The notes: generated by a model not told the origin, from the sequence alone. Counted from the stretch's first letter, positions 10,876-25,506 are shown. The stretch is 61,199 nucleotides of DNA from Globomyces pollinis-pini (GCA_025399215.1 MU621178.1:1-61199), one strand, 5' to 3'. Translations and numbers: made by a program.

Positions 10876-13800
10876 ATGAAGGATTTATCAAAAGATATCA
10901 AAGATTTACCCGTTAAAGACACTCCGCAACAAGTAGCGCATATGAACTGGTTCTCGTTCGCAACTGCCAGTTGGATTACCCCACTCTTAGTTAAAGGTAT
11001 CTTGGAAATTAAACCTTATTATTAGGTATACTATTTCATCCCATCTTATCCAAGGCTCTAGAAAACCTTTGGAAGACGAAGACTTGCCGTTGCTCGACCC
11101 TTCTCTAAGAGGTGAAACCTTTCAGAAATATCTCATTCCGTATTGGGCATCTTCAAAATCATTCATTTCTTGTATATGGTCGGCCATTTGGTTCAGCTTG
11201 TATTTACATATCTACTAACTATTAGTGCATCAGCAACTGTTTTGGAATTCTTGGCAATCTTGATTGAGTTTTTTGGAATTCCTATTGTGTTGAAAGAATT
11301 ACTATCAAGTTTAAGTAGTCCTGATTTGAAAGGACCTAGTACTCATTTGGATGGTAAAGTTATTGGATTAGTCTTTTTCCTACTGCAAGTTATTAAACCG
11401 TTGGTGAATAGTTTAATGCAAGCAACTTATCGAACCATGACTATTACCGTCCAATCAATGGCTGCTAGTGCCATGTTCAAAAAGAATTTGATACTATCTG
11501 GTAAAGCCAGAAAAGAATACAGTGACGGCCGAATTCTCAATATGGTAAACACAGATTCCGCGCAAGTTGCCAGACTTTTCACAACTTCAAATGAATGTTG
11601 GTCACTTCCTGTCAAAATTATCTTTGCATCTGTTCAATTGGGACGTTTCTTGGGTTCAGCTGCTTGGTCAACTGTTGTGTTGTTATGTTTATCACTAACC
11701 TTTACAATTCTATCGGGTAGAGTGCTGCAACCACTGTACAAAGGGTTACAGGAAGCCATTGATGATCGATTAGCAAAGTTACGAGAGGCATTGTTAGGTA
11801 ATTTGAAATTATTAACATTAGCAATGCGAGTAATCAAATATCGTGGACTTGAAAAGATATTCTATGATTCTTTATACAACTTACGATATGTTGAGTTTAA
11901 TGTTTTCCAGAAAATATCATTAACTCTTTGTTTGACACAAGGATTCACAAACTCATTTCCTGCTCTAGTTCCTTTAGTTGCATTCATGCTATATACCAAT
12001 GCTGGAAATTTGTTAGTACCATCAGTTGTTTTCCCTTGTCTGTCTCTTTTCGGCAGTTTACAAGAACCAATTTACGCCGCTACCATTATCATTCAAGGGT
12101 TTGTGATTGCCTTGACATCTTGGAATCGTGTTTCTGAATTTTTAAATGCAGAAGAAATTCAACCTAACCATTCCGATCCCAGCGTTCCATACTCAATCTC
12201 TATGGATAAAGCTGTATTCAAGTACCATGAATTAGAAGCTGAAGCTGAACAAACTGACAGTGCATTCAAATTAGATTCAATATCTCTGGATATTGAACCT
12301 GGTCAACTGGTGGCTGTTGTTGGTAGTGTTGGTTCTGGAAAGAGTTCATTTCTGTCATCTATTCTTGGAAGTATGCTTTTAAAATCTGGAAAATCAATTG
12401 TCAATGGATCTCTTGCCTACTGTCAGCAACAACCTTGGATCCAAAGTGGATCCTTGAAGGAAAATATTTTATTTACTTCTTTACTTGATCAATCCAGATT
12501 CAATGAGTGTTTGACAATGTGCTCTCTATCAGAAGATCTCTATCAATTTTCTGATGGTATCAATACCGAAATCGGAGAGAATGGTATTAATTTATCAGGT
12601 AATTACCATCAAATTAATTAACGTTTAGGAGGACAAAAATCAAGAGTTGCTTTGGCTAGATCAATTTACAAAGATTCGGATATTTATTTGCTGGATGATC
12701 CATTGGCATCATTAGATGCTAAAGTCAGTAAATTTGTATTTGAAAATGCCATCTTGAAAGGATTGAAATCTAAAACGGTTCTGATGGTAACACATCAATT
12801 GTATCTATTACAACGAGTTGATAAAGTATTGGTTTTGAAAGATGGAAAATTGGAGGCTTTTGGGACGTTTACAGAACTGATGGAAACCAATGAATCTTTC
12901 CAAGAAATGATGGCTGACATCAAGTTGGATGATGGTGAGGAGACAATGGCCGATGGAACTGACTCGGAATCGGTAACTGCAACAAATGCTAGTCAAACCC
13001 TATCTCGAGGAGACAAAATTATTGCCGAGGAAGAGCGCATGAGAGGAAAGACCAGCTGGACTCTCTTGTTTGATTACATCAAATTGATGGGTCCTGCATA
13101 CATATTTATCAATATCTTTAGTGCTATTTGTACCTTAGGATTTACGATATCTCAAAATTTATACCTTGCCAATGTCACTGAACAACCAACACTACCATCT
13201 GATTTTTTCCAATTCTACCTTGGATTAGGGATCGGTCAAAGTTTATCTGCTATAGGCATGTATAATTTATTCTACATGTCCAACTATGTTGCTCAAAAGA
13301 TACATACCATGGCAATTACTGGTATTTTTTCCGCTCCTATTTCCTTTTTTGATACACAACCTGTTGGTCGAATTGTAAACCGATTTGATTCTGATATGGA
13401 AGTGATGCAATGGATGTGTAATGCTGGACTTTACTTGACCAAAAATGGACTGAATCTGATTATTGCTGCTGTATTGGTTGCTCAAGTCAATGCCGGTCTA
13501 TTAATCATATTGTGTGTATTGTCAGTATCATTTTGGTACTTGTTTCAGTTCTTTCAAAAATCCAATATTGAAATGCAGAGAATTAAATCGGTGCGAAAGA
13601 GTCCAGTTGATAGTCATATTTCAATCGCTATTTCCGGTGCACAAACTATTGGATGTTTTGGATTACAAGATCGATTTTTGAATAGTTATGTTGATAAATT
13701 GGACTGTTTGTTGACTTCTGGGTATTTAATGAGTACCATCAATATCTGGGTGAATCTTCGTATGAATTTGTTGACTACTTTAATTACTGCTGCTGTATTG

Positions 13801-14875
13801 CTACTTACCTTTAATTTCCCTCAACATTTGGGAGGTGTTGGTAGTATTGGTTTGGCCTTGGTCAGTGCTACTGGGTTTTCGTCATATATGTATACATTTT
13901 TGCTTTATTTGGGTGTTGGTGAAACGGAATTGAATTCATTCGAAAGATTGATGCATTATGGAAATAATTTACCAAAAGAACCTGAATTTGAATTACCAAG
14001 TGATCCTAGTGAATCTGTGTGGCCATCTCGTGGGTTGATTGAATTTAAAGATGTTGAATTGGCTTATGTAACCAAGATTGATAAGCCAGTGGTTAAAGAT
14101 TTAAATGTGGTGATCAATGCTGGAGAAAAGGTGGGTGTTTGTGGTAGAACTGGTTCAGGTAAATCGACATTGGCAACTTCTCTCTTCCGAATGGTTGAAA
14201 CGACAAAAGGAACCATTACCATTGATGATAAAGGTAAATCAAATAGCTTTTAGAATTAATCATGTAGATATCAAATCACTTGGAATTAAAACATTACGAT
14301 CAAGAATTGAAATGATTCCACAAGAACCTAAACTATTTGATGGCAGTTGGAGATTTAATCTTGATATTGAAGATAAATATACTGATCATGAACTATGGGA
14401 AGCCCTTGAATTGGTGGGATTGAAGAAATTGTTATGGGATACTTCTGAAAAACTATCGACTTTGATTGTTGATGGAGGTGACAACCTGTCGTTTGGACAA
14501 CGTCAACTTTTATGCTTGGCCAGATCCATTTTATCCAAACCTAAAATATTGATTATGGTAACATTATTAATCATGAAAATCTAATCTTAATAGGATGAAG
14601 CTACATCCAGTATCGATAGTGAGTCAGATGAATTGATTCAAAAAGTATTACTTACACAATTCAAAAACACTACTGTTCTATCGATTGCACATCGACTCAA
14701 TACTATTGCTTCATTCGATAGAGTCATGGTGCTTGATAATGGAGATTTGAAGGAGTTTGATACTCCATTTAATTTACTAACCAATGGTGGTATTTTTGCC
14801 GAATTGGTTGCTGCTTCTGGTACATCAAATATTGATATCATTCGAACAAAGATTGAAGAGAAACATCAATCTTGA
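10876..14875 (+). CDS. ABC transporter, ABCC (MRP) type, full transporter
   Basis: An ATP-driven exporter of organic anions or conjugates in the plasma or vacuolar membrane. Exon 1 (MKDLSKDIKDLPVKDTPQQ) leads to FATASWITPLLVKG, the start of an ABCC core. A 26-nt intron near 11190 (gtatttacat...ctattag) joins WFSF to ASATVLEFLAILIE. TMD1 is followed by NBD1: Walker A GSVGSGKSS, signature LSGGQKSRVALARS (restored by removing a small intron at about 12600-12628), Walker B IYLLDDPLASLDA. TMD2 and NBD2 follow: Walker A GRTGSGKST, signature LSFGQRQLLCLARS, Walker B ILIMDEATSSID (rejoined across an intron at about 14556-14593) and switch His in LSIAHRL. There are two TMDs and no TMD0, so it is a short ABCC of roughly 1,270 residues. 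In Walker B of NBD1 the catalytic Glu is Asp (LLDD), as is normal for ABCC. Confidence 0.92.
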
Positions 14876-14975
14876 ACTTTTGGTTTCTTTGATAGTTATA
14901 GCTGTGTATAATATACCTAAATAATTGATACAATATTAGAATGTATATAGAAAATGGTAGAATATATTACTTAAA

Positions 14976-17929
14976 TTAAATATGTAAACGCAATAAATTG
15001 TCCAATCCAATTGATACTAGTATTTTTTGATAACCACTAGGTTTTCTTGATTTATCTAAACGATTCACCCATTTACAATCCAGTACTGGTATTTTATCCA
15101 ACATCGCACCTTGATGCAAAAACTCGTTTGTATCCTGCATAGCTTGCATTTCACGATGTTCCAATTTCCCATCATGTAATTTCCAAAGCAAACAACCCGT
15201 CAAATTCGTATCAGGAGTTTGAGTAGAATTGTATTTTGGATTACAAGTTCCACTATAGATATAATTGCCACATGGACTTATATAACCTTTCAAATGCATC
15301 TATGGTTAAAACACGTCAAATTACTTCAGTGGATGTGGACCTTGTCGAGTATGTCTTCACCACCGTTTCCGTTGTGAGATCAAATAATCGTAATTGATGA
15401 TCAGAAGACAATAAGATATAATTATCATATTTTGGATGCACATTCATGAAATTAATTGAACTCTTACTAAAATTTAGTTAGATTGGATTACGTTAATTTC
15501 ATATTGGAGAGTGTGATGGTATGTAAGAGTTGCAAGGTACGTAATTTGTAAATTCGAATCGAGTAAGATAATGATGCAATGATTTTTTGTTGACATTCAT
15601 CAGTAGGTGATCCACAAAGTACAAAAGATGTGATGGGTTCGTTAGCATGTAAACTACCTCGATGTGTTTTATCCGAATGAATATTCCAACTAGACCTTTA
15701 ATCTATTTCAAAACTTACATTTTCAAGCTTTGATCGCCTGAGCATGTGATGGCCCTTTGGTTTTGAGTTTTTTGGGTTATAAATTACCTGGTATCGTCTC
15801 CTGGGATGTATCCGATTTGGTAGATGATTCGTGAATGATGTTTTTTCCACCATCGTACCAAACTCTGATCTTTCCAGTTCCATAGCTTGACATCAAACTC
15901 CATATCGGCTGCTAGAAGCAATTCTGGATACGCTGGGTGGAATGCTAGACAGACAATAGGTTTGATGGAATTATTATTGAGTATATGAATCAGGTTATTT
16001 TTTTGGATATCCCATATCGAGATACCTTTTTCGTCACTACTGGTGGCTGCTATGATTCTGGAATGAGATTGAGATGATACTTACTGGCCTGTTTCTGGAA
16101 TTGTTGTAATATCCATGACTCGAACTTGACCACTAGTTGGACCACAGACAAAAGATAATGCGAAATTTGAGTTTTCTTGTTCATTACTAACTGGAGGTAA
16201 CTAAAAATAAAATCGGATTTGAATTATTTACCTGCTCTGCTAGGTATTTATTAGTTGCCCTCGATCGATCAGTTGAATTTGATATTTCGGATTTGGCTAC
16301 CGTTTTCCTCATTGGTCGGCAATCATCAACATTTTGCATTTCGTATGGATCAAATTGTGATTTGATTGCTGTATGGGTAGATGTTTGATTTTTGGAATAT
16401 AAAGTGTGAGATGTTTTGATGCTTGAATCTTCCAATAACCGGTTCGAAGATTGTGGACGACTGGGTGGTAGTCTACGATTCTGATTTGATTTCAGATCTA
16501 CTCGGAATAGTTTATGATTGGTCACTTTTGTTAATCGATGTTCGATATGAGTAAGCGTTTCTTGGATTTTCAAAGCATCGCTTTTAAAATCAGAATGTAT
16601 AGGTGAATGAGAAGCGGAAGAATCCACGGTAGAACCGTCGTTGAAGAAATAGTCCAGTGCATATGCAAACAAAGGTGGACTAGAATTTTTCTGATTCAAT
16701 TCCACGATTGAATTCCAAAACTTTCCCAATTCAACTTCCCATTTGAATGATTTGTAGATATTGGTATCAGAAACACGATCGCTGATCAAATTATCCAATA
16801 AATGATAATCTAATCGTAAATATGAATTGACATTATTACCTTGGGTAAACCATTCACACCGAACCCCACCACGCTTTTGTTCTTTTTGTACAAGTGGCCA
16901 AATCACCATTTTTAATGTCCGTTCTGCAATAGAAGTTTGTTGGTTCTCGTATAGATGTATAAACAGATATTTGCACAATACATAAATGAGATCCTCACAA
17001 GCTATCGTTAATAAATTATAATTACATGGTTGGAATGATTTCGGATATGACTCGTTGGCCATTAGTGTCTGTACTAATACAATTGATTTTCCAAACTCTT
17101 TTATCCCAATTAAATGTTTTAGTTGTAGTTTGTGATAGGTTTTGGATGGTATTTTGGATTCAATGACAAATTTGCTACTAGACTCTTCCATATTGTGACT
17201 AATCATGTATTTCAAAACTTCAATTGCTGTGAGTTGTGCTGGTTGGTTAGTTTCGGGTCTGGTGTATTCTTTAACTATATTCTGTGCATTTTGGATATCT
17301 GCAATACAATGGCTGAGATCTGCATGAAATTGATTCAAAAGCAGCTTATCAATAGGATTCTCTGATACTGTATTTTTGCTATGACTTGCTGGACTGGAAT
17401 TTACTTGTAGTACTGATAGAGAACTCTGATGTTCATTTGCTTGTATATCATCGCTATTAAACTCACTATTCCAAGGAAGTTTTGATGATTTTCGACTTAT
17501 AGGTTTTAGTTTAGCGTCTTGCATTGCTTGTTTTGACGCAACTCTTGACCTTGAACTGTTTTTTTGCTCAAATTGTTGCTTTGGTTTGTCTAATTTTGGT
17601 TCTTCTGCTGCTGGTGGTAAATCAGGAGTGATTGGTCTATTCTGTGAGTTTGAAGATTCGTATAATGTGAACTCAGAAGACGTTCCAGATTTCATTTTAC
17701 AAGGAGTATCAGGTGGTGTGGACTGTATTTTCTTGCTTCGGATGAACTCTTTTACTTTATCAGGATTGGTTAGATTGCTGCCCCATCCACCTCGTTTCCG
17801 ACGAATAGTAGAAGAAGATAGTTTTGAATTGTTTTGAGTATTGAATTCATTTATAGGAGTTTGAACTTCTGGTTGAGTATTGAATGAGTTGTTTGGTAGT
17901 GGGTTTGCAATAGATGGTAGAACTTGCAT
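14976..17929 (-). CDS. WD40-repeat protein with long helical N-terminal region
   Basis: The first exon codes for about 570 residues. There is a basic/Ser-rich stretch (RRKRGGWGSNLTNPDKVKEF), a disordered Ser/Pro segment, then a helical part (IGIKEFGKSIVLVQTLMANE, CNYNLLTIACEDLIYVLCKY) and a second disordered segment. After it come at least five small exons with WD40 blades: FVCGPTSGQVRVMDIT, SDEKGISIWDI, LLLAADMEFDVKLWNWKD, IIYQIGYIPGDD, and a last blade ILVSIGLDNLLRLHI before the stop at 14976. The ATG at 17929 follows a 5' intron, so a non-coding first exon may reach the TTAGGGTTACA repeats at 18061. The gene converges on the ABC transporter (100 bp between ends). It may be a scaffold; I cannot name the ortholog. 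Confidence 0.65.
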
Positions 17930-18060
17930 TCCTATGATTATTACAAGTAAATGATACCAGAAAAGTCTACCTGTTCGATTGATTGACTTGATTTTAATGG
18001 AGGCAACATCAGTGGATGACGTTGACGCGACTGTGTTTGACTTCTTCGTGACTTGAATGA

Positions 18061-18104
18061 TTAGGGTTACATTAGGGTTGTATTAGGGTTACATTAGGGT
18101 TACA
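18061..18104. promoter_or_regulatory. 4 x 11-bp TTAGGGTTACA telo-box array in a divergent promoter
   Basis: Four tandem 11-bp units (TTAGGGTTACA; the second has GT for AC) lie between the divergent WD40 gene (-) and the solenoid gene (+, ATG at 18138). TTAGGG is the common fungal telomere repeat, but the 11-bp spacing and the location between two genes suggest binding sites for a TRF/Tbf1-like factor instead of a telomere. Confidence 0.65.
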
Positions 18105-18137
18105 AATGATTTTTCTGTCCAAAGTCCAGACTTTAAA

Positions 18138-20951
18138 ATGACAAAGGACCGGTTTTCGTTTGTTGAATTTGAAGGATTGGATTCTGACGAGAAATTAATT
18201 TGGATCAATTCTTATGCAAATTGTGAAATACTGGATCATGCTCAAAATAACATCCCAATGATGTCTATCAATGTACGCGATGAAATCTAATTTAAAAGGA
18301 TGCTGCTCTATTATTCTCCTGGTTAGTTCACTCAAACTTGCCTTTGCGTCCTCAATCCCGTCAAAATGTATCGCATGTCATCTGAATTGTTTAGTGTATC
18401 TCGAATTCCTTGTTGTCTCTATCATCAGCCATACCCAAAAATAATCAAGCTCCAGTAAACTCACTAGCCATCCTCAAGTTGTTGAATGATTTGCTCAATT
18501 ATGATTCAATCCAATCCGACAGCAAACACAAAGTTAATGATACATCAAAACCTGGAGAATTAATCTTGAAGGTAATTGAATAATGAATTGTTCATCAAAG
18601 CATTCAAGTATCGTTTGTCAATTGCTCAATATAACTCGTTCAACCCCGTTACAACTTTGGACAAATATCACCCAACACTCTGAAAAACTTATAGATATTA
18701 TTCTGCAGTATTGTCATGTTGGAATTAAACGGGATGCGAATATTTTATCAACAGCGTAACGTATAATGACTAATTTCAAGTTGGCAATTTATTCTGCAGG
18801 CTATGGAACAACTTAAGAATCATTCAAATATAGATCTTCTATTGGCTTCTGTGATGGCTTCATTAGCCAAGCAATGCTGCTCACATCTGACTTCAATATA
18901 TCGAACTCCCGATCATTCCCTGAACTCTATTTGCATTCTAGGTAAGTCAACGTTTGTTAACTTTGCAAAGGTTTGTTTTGTATCTTCAATAATGACTAGG
19001 TAATATTCATATACTAACAAAAAATAGGTATTTAGAATTTTTTTAATTATAATAGCCAAATTCTATTTATCAAATTTAAATATTCTGGTGAAAAAGATGT
19101 CACATCTACTGCTATCCACACATACCCTTGACTCTGTCTTTCATATTCTTATAGTAACAAGGTACATATACAACCTTAACACATCAGATACATTGTTATG
19201 AAAGAACCGTATCGTACCATGACAGAGGCCTCTGTGGTTTTCAAAGGATTGGTATCTATACCAGCATGCTTGCTGCAATTTGGTACGTTCACTTTCGAAA
19301 ATCGAATATTTATTCTGAATCATTTCGTATCCAAATATGAGTTCAAGTATCTATCCACGTTTGTCGCTCTGGAGGATAGGGATATTTACCATTCCCGTGT
19401 TTACTTTGCGTCGCTGATGTTTCGATATATTGAGGAGTCGAGTATATCATCGCCAATTTCTACATCAACTACAACAGTAGACACCAAGCAACCCATGACA
19501 CAAGAGTTGGTGACCGTTGTTGACACATTTTTGCGTCTAATAGATCAATGCTATTCATTTCACTTTTGTGGATACCAAATTGAGAGCAGATCTTCTCTCT
19601 ATGATGATGCACTGATTGGACTCATACTTGTTATTTTAAATTTGAATCTACAAACATGGACTAGTATCGAAAAAATATTGTGGGATCGGTTATTGTCCAG
19701 CATACAAAAACATACTGTCAACTTTATTATAGATGTATACCTTTATTTATCAGATCAAGGTATAATTTCAATCTCATGTAAGGTTATGAAGGGCTGCTAC
19801 GGCATTATTTGTACAAAACCATTCCAGAACTATTATTAAACACTCACCCACCACAATCTTTCCGTCGTATTCGGATATTCACTAGCCGGATTATCAGCAA
19901 GCTCAAGGATAAAAAAATTGATATTCGGCTACCACCACTGTGGGAGACTTTATTGCATTTTACTCCCAATAACGTACAACTAAACCTGAAACGGGTAGAA
20001 TATGTTGCTGATAACGTATGGCCATATTTTGAAACCAGTCGTGTACAACAATACCTAGTGGAGCTGAATAAGCGGTTAAAACTGTTTTTAGAATATTTAG
20101 ATACATTGACAGATCCATTAGAGGCTGTGACACAATTCCAAGGTCTTTATCTATTGCTACATCCATATATCTCGATATCTAATACGTTTACAACAACCCA
20201 TCCATTAGAAGCTTCAATCAAACAATATTTGGGAACAGAAATCGAAACGTTAATCATGCTATTTAAAGGCATTACGGCTTCATTTGACGAACTCTCCCGT
20301 ATCCATAAAAGTTTACATAATGTATTATATATGTTTTTTTATTTATTTTAGGTACAACGTACTAGTGTGTTGTTATTACAGGTGTTTATGGTTGTCAAGT
20401 TGACTTCAGAACAAGTACTTTCGGTAATGATGGAAATATGCACTTGGGTTGATTGTCAACATGCCAAGTTGTATCCGTGGAGACAAGGTAAATGCTCAAG
20501 ACTTATACCAGTGATGTCGTTTTTGGATACATATAAGGTTATTTTTCAAAATGATATAGAGGTGATGATATAGTGCTAACATTAGGCTGTGGATCAAGTA
20601 TTGGATTATGGAATTGGATGTCAAGATCCAATTACAATTCATCTCTCATTGACGGTTTGTGAATCATTGGCTACAAACTCAACAACTGTACCGAATCTAT
20701 CGAATAGTAACCGTGAACGAATGGTACAATATCTGAAATCTATACCGTATGCTTTTGAACCCTCCAGTAGTGGAGATGGACCTGTAGTTGACTTGCCAGG
20801 GACTAGTGTTACCCGACTTGAATGTCAGTCATTGTCTGTTGATATTGAATCTCATCTTGGTGCAATTGAGTCTTATCTAGCAACGAATGCCAAACTAACC
20901 AACCATCCAAGATGGAGACGGCTCTTGGATACAATACAGCGCAAACTATGA
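18138..20951 (+). CDS. Large alpha-helical (HEAT-like) protein, unassigned
   Basis: The gene starts MTKDRFSFVEFEGLDSDEK at 18138 and runs through about nine exons to a stop at 20951. The recovered product (about 800 residues or more) is almost wholly helical, with hydrophobic repeats such as LVTVVDTFLRLIDQCYSFHF, LIGLILVILNLNLQTWTSIE, LLLQVFMVVKLTSEQVLSVM and a tail LTNHPRWRRLLDTIQRKL. There is no catalytic motif, membrane segment or coiled coil; this is the pattern of an alpha-solenoid scaffold. Exons between 18290 and 19200 are small and their borders are uncertain. I do not recognise the family. It shares the TTAGGGTTACA promoter with the WD40 gene, which may indicate co-regulation. Confidence 0.55.
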
Positions 20952-21009
20952 TAACAGAATAAATGTAAATGTGAGACCTTTAATGAAAATGATTAAATTT
21001 ATTGTATAA

Positions 21010-21737
21010 CTAGTTTAGAAAAGATAATTTTGAATAGCGTGCCATAGATGCTCTTGGACCACCAGCAACTGAAGTTTCGCCATCATAATAATCAAAAGCA
21101 GTACCACTAAATAATGAATAAATAAAACAAGTTACCCAGTCAAAGCATTTACTTTTGCCTGCAACGTTTCGTATCTTTGATTAGCAGCATGTATTTCAGC
21201 TTCCGAAGCCTTTAAAAGATCCTGACATTTTCTTTCCACTTGTAATTGTAATCTTTTGGCGTCACGTTTGGTAGCTTGATTTATATAAGCGGATATTGAC
21301 CACAATCGACCCAATCGAATCACCAAAATGAAGTTACATAAAAGTGAATCACGACCATTCAAAGCGAATTTCAGTGGTACTGCAGCTATACAAACTAATG
21401 AATCCAAGATATAGAAAGGTTTTTGATACAAGTAAGATTTAAAGTTTGAAAAGAAGAATCTGGTAATTAATTCCAAGAAGAAGAAACAACGTAAACTTGC
21501 AGATAAAGCAAAGACCACCGTTCTTAAATTCGTATGAGTTTGATTATCAGTTTTTAAAGTTTGCAAGACATTTAATTCTGCTGATGCTACTGAGGGAGAG
21601 TGTTGGTCATACAAGGAATAAAACATGGCCAATTGGGATAGAATGAGGTCCAAGAACACCAAGACTACGATTGTAGCATTTGTCCGTATAGAGTCAATGC
21701 TCAGTGATTTCCTTTCTTTTTCTGAATCTTTTTCCAT
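21010..21737 (-). CDS. Voltage-sensor domain protein, Hv1 proton-channel-like
   Basis: A protein of about 235 residues made of one four-helix voltage-sensor domain and a C-terminal coiled coil, the architecture of HVCN1. S1 (TIVVLVFLDLILSQLAMFY) carries an Asp where Hv1 has its selectivity Asp. S2 is VVFALSASLRCFFFLELITR, S3 YILDSLVCIAAVPLKFAL and S4 FILVIRLGRLWSISAYINQ. The helix KRLQLQVERKCQDLLKASEA may dimerise. S4 holds only two of the three RxxRxxR gating arginines; the third position is Ser. The ATG is taken at 21737 (MEKDSEKERK). At the 3' end, removing a 25-nt intron (gtaacttg...ttag) after NALTG yields GTAFDYYDGETSVAGG and the stop at 21010; an alternative stop occurs directly at 21132. 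A voltage-sensor protein other than Hv1 is possible. Confidence 0.6.
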
Positions 21738-22111
21738 AAAGAATAAATTGAATTGAAATGAAACAGAATCTTCAACGCCATAAAAAGCCAAACCTTTTTT
21801 TTTGTAAAGTCCAACAACTGAATTCCTTTGTACTCAGAGTTATGAATCCTGATTTGAATTCACTGGACTTGATATTCATTGGATTTATATACACAGAGTA
21901 ATCAAATTCTTACCATCAAATATTCAAAATTCATCATATTACTAGTAGCAATATATATAATACATTACTATATTTGTAATATGATCTACATCGTGTGATC
22001 ATGTTTCTTCACGCTTTCTTTTTGATGGTCCTTGATCAATCAGTTCTGCGCCTCATCAAGATTTAGGTTTCATAAAAGTTGAATTTTGAATTGAAATTTC
22101 TTTACTTCAAA

Positions 22112-23317
<1,206 letters not shown>

Positions 23318-23514
23318 TTTAACAGTACCGATTTATCTTCTAATAAAGCATAATTCAATATCAAACTTTCTTTCATCATGGATCAATTTACAAGTTTTTC
23401 ATTACAAAGTCATTATTTTCAAAACGATTAATCTTTTTGTAGACTATACTATTATATTAAAAGTTTATAAAGACATCCATGTCTCTTACTTTTCAAAATT
23501 GATGTATTATGGGA

Positions 23515-25506
23515 TTATGGGGTAGGATCTGGTTCACGTTTTGCAGGGGCGCGCTCTGACTCTGCTTCGCCAGAATGGCCACCATTGCGGTAATACTGAT
23601 ATCTTGGGTAAGATTCTACGGGTGGTGGTGGTGCTGGGGTGAGATAGGTCTCTGAGCCGTTGGGCTGTGATTGCTCAGCAGTTTCGGCAGGTTTTGGTGA
23701 TGACCTACCAGAGTTGGGAGACCGTGTCGGATACGGTGGGGTATGCACAGGTTCACCAGGATAGGGCGGGTTGCTGTAGGGGTAGTTTGTTGGCCGTGCA
23801 GCGGGTCTAATTGGAGGTGGATAGTATGGTGCTGGATATGGTGTGTATGGAGGGTAAGAATAATATGGTGGATGATGGTATGGAGGGGGAGCATATCCAT
23901 AAGGTGGCCGTGGATCGTATGTTGGATATCCTCTATCATACTTGTCAGGTTCTGCGTCCAGTTTAGCTTTCTTTCGAGCTTCATCTTCTTGGTAAGACTC
24001 TGGAGGTCGATACATATTTGGATCCACTGGTGGTACACTTCCTGTGTGATAACCGACCGGTGGTGCGTGCGGTGGGTAAGGATAAGGATATCCATAAGGT
24101 GCGTATCCGTATCCATATGGTGGGTAGTAACTCTGAGGATATGATGGTGGTGGAGGTCGTCCATAGTAAGGAGCAGCAGGATATGTGTGCGCCTGTCTCT
24201 CCGGGGGATACGGTGGTTGCTCATTAGTAGCATACAATGACGATTTCTCGTTCACAGCTTTGATGGCCATAGATCTTGGTGAATCAGGCTGTTTTAAGGA
24301 GTCCCTCCTGTGACCTTGGATCTGTTCGCTAGCCTCTTCAATTGATGCAGGAAATGGCCGATGGCGGTATGATTGATAGCGTGATCTAGTACCCTCTTGA
24401 TGATAAGCTGGTTCAGAGGGACTTTGCTGGTAAGGATTGGCACGGTATGCTGTTGAACTTTCTTCACGAGGACGTTCATTTCCATTTTTATCATGCTGGT
24501 CTGGCCATGAATCCAAGGTTAGATCCGGCCTCTCTGATTTGTATGGGGATGGGACCTAAAGTTTAGCCAACAACGATTAAATCACCTCGGTCTTAGAAGG
24601 CGTTCTGGTATGCTGCCCATCATGAAAATTGTGACCATTACGCTTGGAATCAGCCAAACTGTTTTCATAGCTCTCAATTTCTTGCTCATCCTGCGCAACA
24701 CCGATAGTGCGTTTTTTTACACTAGTATTACCAAATCTAGGATTACCCTTTCAATCGAACTTCTTTACGAATACGAATTTTTAGCCCCTGTTCAGCAAAT
24801 ACTTTTGACAGAGGTGTTGACTCTTCCATACCGGGAAATCTCTTTGCTGGGATCATCAAAAATTAAATATTACCAGGGAACACACCTAAACGTTTAAAGA
24901 AATCTTTTTTACTATATGGTTCAGAATTAATTGAGGAACAGTAGAAAACTTCATTGTCTTTAATTTCATACAAAGTAAACTACAGATTAGGCATGTAATT
25001 TAAACCTTCAATTTATAAACCCCTTCCATTCTGACAGACAAATCAGGAAATATAAAGAACGCACCAGACTTTCCTTCGGTATCCTTCAGGTGGTACAGTG
25101 AGGATACAATGGATCCAGCAGTTGATCTAGTTTTGCCGTCCCTGAGTAGATGTAGTTCATGGTCCGACTCCAAGTCTATAATAGATGCATACATAAAATA
25201 ATATGGACTGAGTAAATCTTCCAAATCATCACTAAGTCATTAAGATAAAAAAGCTACGGTTTGTTTGAAATCACCATTTCCTAATAAAAAAAATAATCAA
25301 TGGATAAGAAACACATACGATGATAGGAGGAGGATCAATAGGTCTTCGATCAACCTTTTCTCCAAAACCGCACTGGAGTCATCAACAAACGAAATTTACC
25401 ATTCTAGAGTGTTTTGGTTGTTGTCTTTGATGGTTAATAATCTCCACACTCACCTCACTTTCAGCCGGTATTCAAAGTTGCGTTTTGTTGTTTTTATTTC
25501 ATCCAT
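23515..25506 (-). CDS. Velvet-family transcriptional regulator
   Basis: Velvet proteins (VeA, VelB, VosA, VelC) are fungal DNA-binding regulators of development and secondary metabolism. Splicing the short 5' exons by eye restores the whole domain: [44 protein letters not shown] (introns of 29 and 27 nt), then [54 protein letters not shown] and [20 protein letters not shown]. The fungal core motif RRPIDPPPI is perfect. After it comes a long Pro/Tyr-rich tail (about 300 residues with many PPY, YGY and YPYP units), acidic and basic at the very end. VelB- or VosA-like assignment is not possible by eye. The Pro/Tyr tail is unusual in length and composition. Confidence 0.92.

Noticed and set aside
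18061..18104. Telomere end or interstitial telomere scar
   Set aside because: Unit is 11 bp, not 6 bp, only four copies, and genes continue on both sides; a regulatory array is more likely.
23743..24227. Trp/Ile-rich open frames on the + strand
   Set aside because: They are the reverse complement of the Pro/Tyr-rich tail of the velvet gene; composition is that of an antisense shadow.
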